The notes beneath the pieces were generated by a model that was not told the origin of the DNA, did not search any database, and was given only the letters and a program-made list of their open reading frames with translations. Both the position numbers and the translations under genes were made by a program. A stretch of 64,000 nucleotides of DNA from Cheiracanthium punctorium (taxonomy: Eukaryota; Arthropoda; Arachnida; Araneae; Cheiracanthiidae). Location of the stretch: positions 372,001 to 436,000 of the forward strand of contig JAWZYV010000080.1 in NCBI GenBank assembly GCA_038373885.1, written 5' to 3'. This document shows, in pieces, positions 45,121-56,906 of the stretch (its first letter is position 1; each line of letters begins with the position of its first letter).

Positions 45121-46229
45121 TTTCCCTTAAAGAAGTATACATATATATATATATATATATATAAATTATGTAAAACTTTGGTATTGTCTTGAATTATTCC
45201 TTCACCAGCAACCTCTTTTCTTCTTAAATAATTAATTAATAAATGAATTACAGGTTAGAATGACCAGTGAGTGAATAAACCCAGTGAATAAACATTTTAT
45301 ACATATTTTTAAAAAACTAGCCACCTAAGCAGCCATCTTCGCCGCCCCATATCTTATTGCTTTTTCGCGTATGCATTATTGTTATTTTGTAATCTTAGCT
45401 ACAGCATGACGTAAGTAACCAGCTTCCTTCATTTGACGTCATTGAACTGTTAATTTGGATTTTTCGCATGTGTTATTGCTATTACACCAATGTTTAAATC
45501 TAGTTGTTGCCATTCGCAGTATAGAAATATCGTCGATTTTGGAACCGCATACGTTAGCGTATTATATAAGTAGATAAGGTTTGAAGAGTTTTAGTCTAGG
45601 GATTGCAACGGTAACTGCGATAGAATTTCGTGCTAGATTGGTTTCGATGATTATATACTCTTGTGTTGAAAAATGAATAATTTGTTGATGAGTACTGCAT
45701 TATGTTCCTTTGATGGGGATGTTATCTATTTTCAGTAAAAGAACATTGCAGTCTATTCCTTTACTGGACTACTGTACCACTTGTACTTGAACTCCCAAAA
45801 TGACAAACCCGATAACTTATAAGATCAACCAATATTTTTACATAAATTACACATAAAAAATATGTGTCATATATGTAAAAAATGTAAATATGTAAAAAAT
45901 ATAATGTTACGCAGATAAACACAAAAAGGTGTATTTAGAAAATATATTATAATAAAATAAAATGTGATAAAGTGTCCATTTACTGGGTTTTTTAAAAGTA
46001 TTTTAAAATGTCATCTAAAAGTAATGTTGATAAGCTTGCATTGAACTAAGTTAATTAAATTTATGAATTTGATACTATAGCCAGACAGTCTATAGATGAA
46101 GCTCAAAATTCTAAATTATTTAACTCAGCAAATATATCAAAAACTTTTAAGCATCGTGAAATAATGGAGATTGCCTGTGAATGTGAATATCTTTCGTCGA
46201 AACTTGAATGAAAATTCTCTTTGAATCCT
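45121..46229. other. No gene recognised; (AT)n at 45139-45163
   Basis: Contains an (AT)n microsatellite just after R3. The remainder is non-coding AT-rich DNA. Confidence 0.5.
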
Positions 46230-46620
46230 TTCCATAATACTCATATTCAGAGCATCCTCAATGTTTAGATTCTTGTTACTGTAACGAGATTGAAACCTTA
46301 AAGTCACCTTTCCCCTACCCATCCAAATTTCATTCATCTTTGCGGATGTGAATACAATTTTGATAGGATTTAACATCTGCAGTCGATCTAGTTATCGTTT
46401 TGCAAAATTCAAACTCATCTCAAGATGGAAGCAATACGTCAAGCATGAATTCTGAAACTCTCTTGAAGATATCTACTTAAGTTCTAGTCTATGAAGCCGA
46501 CACATTTCGAAGTAAATACACTTATAAATTAATTTATTCTGAGGCTTAAATAATTCACACGAGTTGATCTAATTAAAAACTTGCAATCTGTGTGAACCCT
46601 AAAAAAATATTGAATAAATA
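46230..46620 (+). repeat. Local repeat R, copy R4
   Basis: TTACTGTAACGAGATTGAAA, CCTTAAAGTCACCTTTCCCC, TAGGATTTAACATCTGCAGT, CAAACTCATCTCAAGATGGA, GAAGCCGACACATTTCGAAG and TCTGAGGCTTAAATAATTCA. The closest full-length match is R2 in the 5' half and R1 in the centre. Confidence 0.7.
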
Positions 46621-46794
46621 AATATATAAATAAAAAATATATAGTTCGTCCGTACATGTATTACTTTTTTTTTAATGATAAATTCGTCATTGAATAAAAA
46701 AGGAACTCGGCTGTTAGAGTCTCGTCATGGGGAGACCCCCCCCCGAACCCCCATAGTTTTTTAGCTTCAATATTGCCATATTAAAACGATATTA

Positions 46795-47515
46795 ATTGAC
46801 TGTGTCATTTTATCTCTCATCTTTCGTGTATTTCGCCTGGTAACCCTAAGTTGAAATTTTTATTATTGAAACCTATTTATAGAGAGAAAAATACATGTGA
46901 TGCATGTTCTGCAGCTTACGAAATACTGTAGCAATTGATTAAATCTGTTGTGAGCTAATAGTATTTAAATATATGTAAAAAATACATGTGATGCATATTC
47001 TACAGCTTACGAAATATTTAACAATAGATTAAAGCTGTTGTGAACTAATAGTATTTAAATATATGTAAAAAATACATGTGATGCATATTCTACAGCTTAC
47101 GAAATACTGTAACAATAGATCAAAGCTGTTGTGAACTAATAGTATTTAAATAGATGTAAAAAATACATGTGATGCATATTCTACAGCTTACGAAATATTT
47201 AACAATAGATTAAAGCTGTTGTGAACTAATAGTATTTAAATATATGTAAAAAATACATGTGATGCATATTCTACAGCTTACGAAATACTGTAACAATAGA
47301 TCAAAGCTGTTGTGAACTAATAGTATTTAAATATATGTAAAAAATACATGTGATGCATATTCTACAGCTTACGAAATATTTTAACAATAAATTAAAGCTG
47401 TTGTGAACTAATAGTATTTAAATATATGTAAAATTATGTCGCATTTTTATGTCGCCTTTTTGAGATAATTTTCAATAAAGAGGATGAGAGATAAAATGAC
47501 ATAGTTATTAATAAA
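46795..47515. mobile_element. Inverted-repeat-bounded element carrying a minisatellite
   Basis: ATTGACTGTGTCATTTTATC then TCTCATC at about 46795-46822 is matched, inverted, by GATGAGAG then ATAAAATGACATAG at about 47480-47506. The 90-bp tandem array lies between them. No transposase. The structure resembles non-autonomous DNA elements that acquired internal tandem repeats. Confidence 0.6.
46886..47432 (+). repeat. Six-unit minisatellite, alternating 91/90 bp
   Basis: Successive TACATGTGATGCAT starts lie at 46892, 46983, 47073, 47164, 47254 and 47345, so spacings alternate 91, 90, 91, 90, 91. Units 1, 3 and 5 contain AAATACTGTA.CAAT; units 2 and 4 contain AAATATTTAACAAT; unit 6 has AAATATTTTAACAAT. 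Units 3 and 5, and 2 and 4, match each other better than their neighbours, so the array grew by a two-unit, 181-bp period. Confidence 0.92.
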
Positions 47516-48007
47516 ATTGTTGATGAAAACGGAAAACTTTAAACACTTGCATAAAGGTAATACAGATATTATATAAGCATACTTTTTTGAATGCTTAACT
47601 AAGAGTGTTGTTTAAGTCTTGCCTCAGGACACTAGAATACTGACATGTTTTACGGAGAAATTATTTTCAAGCAAAGAAAATCTCTCAACAGATATGTTTC
47701 TAAATGTTTCTATAAGAGGGTTTCAAGCTAAATATATATTTAAAAATATAGAATGGTTAATCTGGACAGCTATAAATGTTTTTAAGAACACATTAAATTT
47801 AATAACTCAAATGCAATGGTATTGTAAAAAAAAAGAACTTTTTTGTGTGTAAACAAAAGTCGTTTGCCCCTTTGTGCCCCGAGCATGGAGAAGGGCAGAG
47901 TGTTAAGAACAAATAATTATAAAAAATGTACAAAACCAGAAGAAATGCAATAAAAATTAGTTTACTCTACATTTATTTAAAGAGAGTCATAAAAATTAAA
48001 ACTCTCT
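47516..48007. other. No gene recognised
   Basis: Non-coding. The open frame at 47619-47852 is AT-rich chance sequence. Confidence 0.5.
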
Positions 48008-48195
48008 TCAGGATACTTTATTAAAACTCAAGGCTCTTGCTTCACTCAAATCTTTAATTGTTAGCCCGAATAACCTAGCTTCCATTTTCTCCAAGGAATT
48101 CACGATCTCAAGATCTTGCTCTTCTGTAAATACATATTTAAATTTTTCAGCCGTTTTATCAATTTTGCAGTCAGAGTTTTTAGTTCCCTTTTTTA
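48008..48195 (-). pseudogene. pogo/Tigger-like transposase fragment
   Basis: The minus-strand frame reads FKYVFTEEQDLEIVNSLEKM, then EARLFGLTIKDL. The F-T-x-E-Q-E/D-x-x-I/L-V...M-E-x-R-L/F-F-G-L-T-x-x-D-L pattern is the N-terminal DNA-binding block found in many Tigger/Jerky-related transposases (CENP-B/Tc5-type helix-turn-helix). After it the frame departs from the family and stops at 48008. The 5' side is cut by the ACAGGGTGTAC end at 48202. No catalytic domain is present. Confidence 0.45.
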
Positions 48196-48200
48196 AAATA

Positions 48201-48430
48201 CAGGGTGTACAAAAAGTCCCTGACACTTTTCAAAATTAAATATAAAATCAACTAATTGGGTTACGAGATTGCGGTTTGTACCAAAATGCTTCCTATCATG
48301 AAATTGTTTATGCAAAAAAAAGTTCCAAATTTCACCCATAGATGGCGCTTTAGAAACAGTAAAAACAAAACTTACCATTAAATATTCAGCATTTTTATTT
48401 TGTGAAGCAGATACAAGCAACCATACTTCA
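48201..48430 (+). repeat. DNA-transposon left end (ACAGGGTGTAC)
   Basis: TACAGGGTGTACAAAAAGTC opens the segment. About 140 bases in, CCCATAGATGGCGCTTTAG matches the CGACAGATGGCGCTTCA motif at the same sort of distance inside the 1951-4042 element. No right end seen. Confidence 0.45.
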
Positions 48431-50799
48431 ATATGTGCACCTGATGCTCATATTGAAGATGCTGATGCTCCAGGCTCCCCTATACAAAATTCAATGGCTA
48501 GGTGTATTAAGGTTTAAGGTTAAGGTTAATTTTGATTTAACAGTACTAGTTTAAATAGTCTTGTTAATATTGATTTTGCTGTTCCCTTCCTCCCCTGCCT
48601 GAATGTTGGGAATCCCTCTGTTCAGTTACCTTACTTTCCTATTGGTAATCATAAAACTCTCTACTGAATTATTGCTTTCCTACTGGTCCTCATAAACAGT
48701 ATCTTGAATCCTCCCTTTTTTCTATATAAACAGAGGAAATTTTTGTTCTGAGTCATATGGACATGCATTATGGACTGCATGCCATACTTGCTGAAACCGG
48801 TCTGCTATTTTAATTTTTGTATTGGAGCTCTTATACGCTGTTTCTTGATGCTTATTCATTAACATCCCATTAACGCAAGTTAATGTTAGATTATATTTAT
48901 AAAAGCAAATTATTAAATCCCATTATGCTAGAGAAAAATGCAGAAAATTGATTATTGATCTAACAGCCAGTGATACTTATATTTAAACTTCCTGAGAGCG
49001 CACTGTAATATTTTGCACAAGTAGGTGCGTACCGCACTCTTGAAGATCCAATAGTTTTTTAAATTAATGATCCCTCAACTGTAGATCTTTTACTTCGAGT
49101 CTTCCGTAGCAATGCAGCTAGAATGCCCCAGATCTATACAGGAAACAAACAAAGGTATTTTTTAATACGAACAACAGAAACAGATTGAAAGGAATTGTGT
49201 TCAATAATAAAAATCGTATTATGGTGCAAATAGCACCGTATATTAGAAAAAATAATAGAAATATTACATTTGTACAGTTCAAATATATGACAAAAATGTA
49301 TCAAATATCACTTGCCTATTGCAACTGCGTGTGTACAATGTATAATATATTGCATTGCAGAGAACAAATAAGTAACAGCAGAAAAGCACTAAGAAAATGT
49401 CCGGAGGCTGAATTCTGTAAGAATAATTGAATTCGGTAAGAATAATATTATTCTTATTAGTGTGTTCCCGAAACTGTTTTTCTGCTGTCTAATATTTTTC
49501 TCAAGTAAAATTTTTTAGTTATAACAATTGCATTTATCGTACATTAGGGCAAAGTGCACTCGCTGGAAGATTAAAAAATGGAAATTTTCTTTTCCATTAA
49601 GATCAAAATGGCGAAAACTAGACTTTATTATGACATAGAAAAGAAAGTGTCTTCCCCTTTTCGTAAATAAATTTTACTTTTAAAACCTTCAGAATTAAAT
49701 CGTATTAAAGTCACTTATCAAGCATCTGAAAGCATTCGTAATTTAACAGAAAACGGAGCTTCATTTTGGTGGCCTAAATTCTTGATTAGGCTTCATTCTT
49801 CCAGCTTCTTAACTTTATAATCATAAAAGCACATTAAATGAAGTCATTAGCGTTATTGAAAAAGTAAGTTGATAATTAAGGGCTGAAAAGCAAGCTGTAT
49901 AGAAATAAATTGAAACGAACCCAAAGAGCGCTATTTCTTTATAGGCAACCTATAATAAGGGAATTGAAACCTGACAGGACTTTTAAAGAAGGTAAAAGAG
50001 CAATTAAAAATTTAAATGTATTCGGTAAAAGACATTTTAAAAGAAATTAGATTTGAAACTGTAAAAGAATTTAGAGAATGATTTTATAAAACCTTACAAA
50101 ACTTGAATTGCAAGCATTTTTCTTTACTCAATTTTTTTGAAAATTATTTTATGCTGGGTATGTTGCAGAAGTTTACTGGATATCAGTCTCCTTATTCCAA
50201 TTTATTCTGGAAAGTAAATGTATCCTTTTCTTTTTATCCGTTAAAGTGGATTTGGTTACGAATCTGTATATGACTTTTTAATGTGTATATGGTCAACATG
50301 AGAAAACCCAAATTGCTGTTAATTTATCTGCAACTGTGACTCCTCATTTTGATATGTAACATAACTACATATGATTTATTATTGCTTCTCATTATTCCGT
50401 GAGTCTTTATATTTGTAATAAAAATTAGTATTTTAAATATCAGTATCACGTATTTGCTGCCATTACAATGAATTTAGGAACACATTTAAATATATTTTTA
50501 ATAAACGGTGCTACACGAAAATATCATACTGCGGTATAGACACAAAGCCAAAAAGAATAAAGAGTATCGTGTCCCAGAATTCATCGACTAAATTTTAAGG
50601 GTTTTTGAAATAATTACCGTATGTGCTGTTGGAAAGGAAAAGTGGAAAAACAGGAACTGCTGCGGAAATAAATAAAAGCTCTTTACATAGTATTATCAGT
50701 AAGGGCTGAACTGTACCACCACCAACACCGACAAAGGCTTGGTAAAATCTAGCAAGTAATTGGCGTACCTTTTCGAAGAAGCCAGGCGTTTCACGAACA
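48431..50799. other. No gene recognised in 2.4 kb
   Basis: A CTATATAAACAGAGG TATA-like sequence at about 48722 stands alone. The 81-codon frame at 49185-49430 (several Cys) has no family I can name. Confidence 0.45.
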
Positions 50800-51038
50800 G
50801 TTGCAGCAGTGACTGAAAGTTTTTACATTGAGGTCGTCACGAGTCTTGTCCTGAATCCACTGCTGTTTTTCCTCGCACACGCTTCATTTCAGACGCTGCT
50901 GTTCAGTTCGAACATTGCTGTTCAAAATGCGCTTCTTTATACGTATTTTTTTCTTCTGTTGATAAGACAACTCCTGGTGACCCGAGGCTTTCCCGAGGAC
51001 CTTCTTCCATGCTGATCTCTTAGTCAATGTTCTCCAAT
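50800..51038 (-). pseudogene. Possible retroelement coding scrap
   Basis: Read on the minus strand, WKKVLGKASGHQE is followed by a Lys-rich stretch, a stop, and then EEKQQWIQDKTRDDL in the same frame. This is loosely like the linker after the endonuclease of LINE-type proteins (VLGK... W....I...R...K... QQWLQDK). Similarity is weak and the assignment tentative. Confidence 0.2.
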
Positions 51039-51125
51039 TACGAGGGAAAGTCATTAAGTATGTCACAAAAGACAATAAAAAAATAACAAGCCATGATAAT
51101 AACTATTAATAAATGGAAACAATTT

Positions 51126-51850
51126 TTATTTTTCCACATAATCTCCAGCAATAGTTATTTGATAAAAATATTACCACAACCTCCGGAGATATATATTTCG
51201 GCTGCCCATCATCACAGCCATCTTCAGTCTGTCGTTCCCTAGTTATTTGATAAAAATCTTCATTCTCCTTATTCCAATGGGGAACGACAGACTGAAGACG
51301 GCTGTGATGATGGGCAGCCGAAATATATATCTCCGGAGGTTGTGGTAATATTTTTATCAAATAACTATGGAATACCTCCGTATTACATTTCAACCTTTTA
51401 ATCTCCAGCAATGTTGATGCACTTATCCCATCGTTTTATCAGAGCCCCGATTCCAGCGGCATAAAATTCTTTGGGTTGCTGTCTCATCCACAGTAAGACT
51501 TCATGTTGAACGTCGTCATCACCAGCAAATTGTTTGCCTCCAAGAGGTTGTTACAGCGGACCAAACAGGTGAAAATCACTTGGGGCTAAGTCTGGGCTGT
51601 AAGGTGGATGCTGTAGCACTTCCCAACGAAATTGTTGAATTGTATCCCGAGTCAAATGATGAGGACGTGCGTTATCGTGATGAAACAGTACATCTCTGCT
51701 CAATAGGCCTGGTACCTACTCAATGTGAATTGAATATCATAAAACTGTACAGTGCTCCACACAATACGTCCATCTCAGCTTGGGCCTACTCCTTCTGGTT
51801 TCTATATGTTTCCAGAAGAAGGGGTAGACCCCATTTTAATTTCCCTTAAA
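51126..51850 (-). pseudogene. mariner transposase, C-terminal half, broken
   Basis: On the minus strand: GLLSRDVLFHHDNARPH, then QQFRWEVLQHPPYSPDLAPS followed by DFHLF, GGKQFAGDDDVQHEVL, WMRQQPKEFYAAGI, LIKRWDKCINIAGD and, beyond the insertion, YVEK with a stop at 51126-51128. HHDN and SPDLAPSD carry the second and third catalytic aspartates of the mariner DD-D triad. Lesions: TAA inside FGPL*QPLGG (51551-51553), a frame break upstream of GLLSRD, and the insertion just before the C-terminus. A CGAL block near 51765 is the last recognisable upstream piece. Confidence 0.8.
51153..51398. mobile_element. Snap-back insertion with 14-bp target duplication
   Basis: Inserted in the mariner reading frame. 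TAATCTCCAGCAAT is present on both sides (51139-51152 and 51399-51412). About 86 bp at the left (51153-51238) return inverted at 51280-51366 almost without mismatch (for example CGGAGATATATATTTCGGCT against AGCCGAAATATATATCTCCG). The spacer begins with a repeat of the insertion's own first 17 bases (AGTTATTTGATAAAAAT at 51241-51257). About 32 unpaired bases follow the right arm. It matches no named superfamily that I know. Confidence 0.75.
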
Positions 51851-54362
51851 ATCTGGACCAATAAATTCAGGGTCACTTTTATGACACTTAAATTATGAGT
51901 GAGTGTACACGCGATTTAGTTAGCAATTTCTATTAAAGCGAATGCCAACAAAGGATGATATTATGCTGATGTCAAAAAAGACAATTATTTTTAAATTAAA
52001 CAAACGTTAGTTTTATTGCATATTTATCATGCATTCTTGATAAATGATTTGTTTACAGTTTCAGCAATTTTGAAGAAAGTTTCTAAACTTTCGCGTGTCA
52101 TTCAACGCAAAATCAATTCTGGACCTAAAGATGATGTTCACGGCATTCTTCTAAGGGAACATCTCAGTTTATTTTTTGTTGGACATATTGGAGCAAAAAG
52201 ATAAGATAATTCTACAAAACTTATAAAAAATCTTGAAAACCAAAAGCCTGTTTCCTGTAATTATCACATGCAACCGCCACAAATTGAAAGATTATGAGAA
52301 CGAAGAGGTTTCACTTGGGTTTAAGAAGGCTTCTTTAGTGTGCAAGAAAGGAGGGGATTTACTGGAATAGACTTACAAATAAGTAGGGCAAATATAATTT
52401 ACAATTTTAAAATAAAAAAAATACGATGAAACTATCACATCAATGAATGAAAAGGAATTAAAATAACACACTTTCCTAAATAGTTTAAATTAGGATTACA
52501 ATTATTCTCTAAAGGGGTTAATTGCTATCACCGGGTAAGCTTTGATCGGGTGGTCATTACAAGTAAAATTACTATTAAATACTCTTGCTTTTTTCACATT
52601 GATTAAAAATTTTATAATATTTACTAACTTAACACAGTTTTTCATGCAACGGAATTTCACCTAACAGAAAACATTTCATCTATGTGATTTTGTGTAAGCG
52701 TCATTCCGCTGTATTTTAAAGCTAATCAATTTGTTCATACAAAGACCCTCGGTACTTGTCCATGCATTTACGTGACAGAATTCGAAAGGGCCACGATGAA
52801 ATTTGTGTGCTTGTCACGTTCATTCACGTTCACACCCTGTCACACTTTCTTTAATCTAGGAAAAATATATTACGTAACCTCTTTGTTAATTGCGCCATTT
52901 TGCATTATAAAGCTCTTCCAAGTTAATTGAGTGATATCAGATTGAGAGATGTCGGCTATATTGTGAACATTTAAAGGAATTCATAATTTCAATTTATAAG
53001 TCATTTATGCAGTAGCACATGACATTCTTTGAGGGTTTGTATATAATGTATATATTTTTAATAGTATATTCTATTTTCTAGCTATTTTGATAAATAATGG
53101 GTAGTTTTACATAAGAAAAGGAGACTATACTGAGTAATACGAACTTGTACTTTGTAGGTAACGTGAATAGGTAGAAGACATTCAACGATAAACATGTAAT
53201 AAGTAGGTTTTTTTTTTTCCTTCACTTAGAGCTCGAGATAGCGTTTGTGTGTGGCTTTTATTTTCGTACAATACATGCTGAATATATACTGTAATAAATC
53301 TTTGTGCCAGCATATAGAGGAATTTAAAACGCAATCCACCATTCTTGCAACACACGAGCTTACTCAAAAATTCTGAAAAGTGGTAACATATTAAAAGAGA
53401 CGATACTATAATATAAAATTTTGAAATCGCTAATGCTCCAAACTAAAAAATGATGCAATAGGTTTAAAGTTTAAAATGGGAGTGGAAAATTTCCGTAGAA
53501 AATATATTTAAATTTTATGAAAGTGATACACTATTAATTTGTCTAAAAATCTCTTTGAAAATCTGTTAGATGGTGTCCTGTTACACAGCATATGACAATA
53601 AACAAGAAATGCAATTAGTTAAAAGCTATTTAATGAAGAAAATGCGATGGCAATCGGATTTCATATGAAATTTGCCATAAAAATCGATAAAATAAAGAAA
53701 ATAACTTTATCTTGTTGAAATATTAATTATCTAGAATCGAAAAGAACAACTAAGACGGAATTTGCTAAATAAATTAGATGTCTGGTGTAAACCAACGTAT
53801 TTCGACGTCAGAAATTTTTATTATTTCTTATAAAAAGCAAATAGCGTGTCTGTTAGAAAAGGCTATCAAATAATTACTTATTCTCTCAATATTTGGATTT
53901 CCAGGTTTGGGTCATATTGTGAGGCAAATATCATTATTTTGTGATACTTGATGTGCTATCAATAGCTGCTACTTTCTTTTGTGGATAGATATAGGTTTTG
54001 TAGAGACAAGCACGAAAACTCTTAAGAAGTTAATGTATTTTTCCGTACACTCTTTGTATTATTTCTTTACTTAACAATAATTACAATCGTATTTTATTGC
54101 CAATGAAATCAGTAAAATTTCAGAACACCTGTTTTCAGATTTTTGCATTCAAAATACGAAGCATTAACACTATATTAATGTCGTAACTCAAACGAGCAAA
54201 AGGATATGCCTCCCTATTGCAGAAAAAATACTTAATTTTAGAAGAACAAGATATTACGACATAAAAATAAATGGCAAACTTTTGCCCCATTGATACTTTT
54301 ATGAAAAAAAAAAAAAAACCTGGGTACTCCTTTATGCATGATTCGTGAAAAATAAATCTCTT
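51851..54362. other. No gene recognised in 2.5 kb
   Basis: AT-rich non-coding DNA with a T run near 53209-53218 and an A run near 54305-54318. Confidence 0.5.
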
Positions 54363-54366
54363 TTAA

Positions 54367-54877
54367 CCCTTTGAGGCGCAACCCTTTGCCAACGCTGAAA
54401 AAAGGGCAGCCGTTGTCATCGCTCAACTCAACTACCAGCAAGATGGCGGACGATCGAAACGTTCATCGCATGCCACAGATCTAGACACCCTTCATGATGC
54501 AGCTGGCTGTGTGCGGGCACAGCCAGCTGTCGTCAAAAAAAGGGTCTCTAGATCTGTGGCACGCGATGAACGTTTCGATCGTCCGCCATCTTGATGGTAG
54601 TTAAGTGGAGCGATAGCAACGGCTGCCCTTTTTACAGTATTGGGCAATCTATCCAGCTGTTCTCACATTCTTCCATTTTTCAGCAGATGTCAGTGCTGTT
54701 AAAAATAATCGTGACCATTTTTTTACGGGGAAATGACGTGCTAAAAAGTAAAGGATTCTCGTGGAGCTATGTCATCCGCAACTATTTTAATAGAAATCCA
54801 ATCTATTCTTCGTGACTGGCAACAATCAAAACGTCAGAGTTTGGTGTTCCCAGAGGGGAACACTGCGCGCTAAAGGG
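54367..54877 (-). mobile_element. TTAA MITE copy 6 (subfamily alpha)
   Basis: TTAA flanks at 54363-54366 and 54878-54881. Left end CCCTTTGAGGCGCAACCC, right end GCGCGCTAAAGGG. Palindrome GTGTTCCC/GGGGAACAC near the right end. The centre is the longest of the family: GCAAGATGGCGGACGATCG returns as CGATCGTCCGCCATCTTG around a GGCTGTGTGCGGGCACAGCC hairpin. Confidence 0.85.
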
Positions 54878-54881
54878 TTAA

Positions 54882-56902
54882 GATTCATCAAACTCAAAAG
54901 GTTTTTTTTTCTTAATTATTTTTCCTTATCTTAACTAAGACTTAACTTTATCATAGGTATTTTAAAAATGGTAACATAGACAATCTAGTAAATGATTTTT
55001 GACTTATTAGAATTAAATGCTATTTTGGAGGGAAAAGAAGAGAATTGTTTAGTCTTCAAAACAAGGAACAAGACAGATTTTCATGGATCTAAAGCGAACG
55101 CATTCTAAGCCTTGCTTGTAACTTGTTATTTCTAGGTAAAGTTGAATCTTCCTTGCCGTTTTGGCCGGCACCAGTCCATTGTCTGGGGTTAGATTAGGAG
55201 TATTGAATTTTTCGAGTGCAGCCACATCTCATAATCGTCAACCAGTTACTGGTTGGATGTATGCTCTTGTGAAACTGAAACTGGTGCTATTTAATGTTTT
55301 AATTGAAATATTTTTTCCAATGATAAAAAAATATCACAGGCAATAAAAAAATGTATACTTTCCTTTTTATGAGATTTATAAAAAGTTCTCTTTTTATAAG
55401 ATAAACTTAACGCGTTGACCATTTGAAATCTATGCACGTGCCTATGTGCACAAAAATATATGCGTAAAACTAGGAACTACTTTTATGTTTTCAAGTTCCA
55501 TTTTTGAAGAATAATTATGCCATATTTCACAGCTCTAGGGCTTTTTAACTAAGGTTAGCATAAAAGTGAGCGTATATTAATATAAGTAAATAAAGCTTAA
55601 ACAAAACATAACAAAATGTGAAAGAACTATTTGAAATACAGAAACATATTCCGAAAGAAAGAATGATATTAATACTTAAAAAAAAACAAAAAACAATCGC
55701 ATTATATAATATAGCTTATTAAAAAATTACCGTTTCTTTTGCAATGTGCACGAATAAGTGAAAATTACAGACAAATTTTTAATGAATAAGAACTCTAAAA
55801 TATTCTATTGTTTTCATTAATACTAAAAAAGAACTTTGTAAACAACGCACACATTTATAAAATGAAACAGTACAAATAATTTCGAGTGGTACAAAGGAGC
55901 CACCTTTCTTCAACTCTGAAAAGTTCCTCTTTCCACACAGGCTTTTACTTTAGTTTGTCAGGCTTTACTTTCTGTAACGTTTTTTAACTAAGAAATTTGG
56001 AAGTTTTGCTCCACTAATACAGTATTTTATAATCGATACGATTCAAAATAGTTTGCTTTACCTGCTTATCTGTTAACTAAATATGCATAGTTAACTAAAC
56101 ACAATCTAATCCTTAAAATTTGTTTGTAGTTTAAACTTAATATTGCGTATTTTTAATTTGCGAACAAAGCGATTTAATTCAACTGCTATCTAATAAAATA
56201 ATAATCTTATCATTTAATTAACTGACATGATGATATTAAAAAAATAATTTGCACAATTGTTCTATATATTGTATTTAAGGAAAAATTTAATATAAAATAT
56301 ATACTGATTAAAGTAAGGTACATGAAATAATTAAAATATCTTAACTATACAATTTTTAAGTAAACAATTTATTCAATTCTATTTATATATTTGTGCTTTT
56401 AGTACATTAGATACAAAGACATTTTAACTCAAATAAAAATGTATTCTTTATTACATGATTCCTTGTTTAAACTCGCATTGTATTAACAAATTTAATCAGA
56501 TATACTGAAACATTGTAATACAAAACATTTTAATTTAGAAGCTGTAAATAAACATAAATTCTTCGTATTTATTGTATGAATATTGATTTAAAAAAACCCA
56601 ATTTACTGCTTTTAAAATTGGATATATCATAACTGGTAAACGTTTTACCAATTGATAAGAAATTTAATTGCAAAACCCTACGCTATTTACTTATAGTTCA
56701 TGCGGAAGGTAACTTGAGAAAATATGTACTTGTAACGCATAAATTATCATTGGTACTTAATGTAATGAGTCAAACCCTAGCTAAATGTAAGCGCTCCACA
56801 TGTCAACTCCATTATAATTCTTTAGCACGAAAGCTCTGCTACAGCGGATGGCAGCTGCTTTACTCCCGTCAATCAATTTGTCAATAAAATTGTTCTAAAG
56901 CT
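54882..56902. other. No gene recognised in 2 kb
   Basis: Very AT-rich, especially 55600-56650. No coding or repeat shared with the rest of the window. Confidence 0.5.
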
Positions 56903-56906
56903 TTAA

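Larger units (their letters stand above)
51040..51850 (-). mobile_element. mariner-type element fragment
   Basis: The left boundary TACGAGGGAAAGTCATTAAG resembles mariner termini. Minus-strand coding for the catalytic half follows (51126-51725), interrupted by a 246-bp insertion at 51153-51398. The 5' half of the gene and the other terminus are not recognisable. Confidence 0.65.

Noticed and set aside
46886..47432. CRISPR-like regular array
   Set aside because: The units are contiguous 90-91 bp tandem repeats with no unique spacers, in an evidently eukaryotic context; it is a minisatellite.
48700..48860. Solo LTR or promoter around CTATATAAACAGAGG
   Set aside because: A TATA-like word alone; no second copy, no TG...CA boundaries and no downstream gene.
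51580..51849. 89-codon plus-strand open frame
   Set aside because: It is the antisense shadow of the mariner transposase catalytic region.
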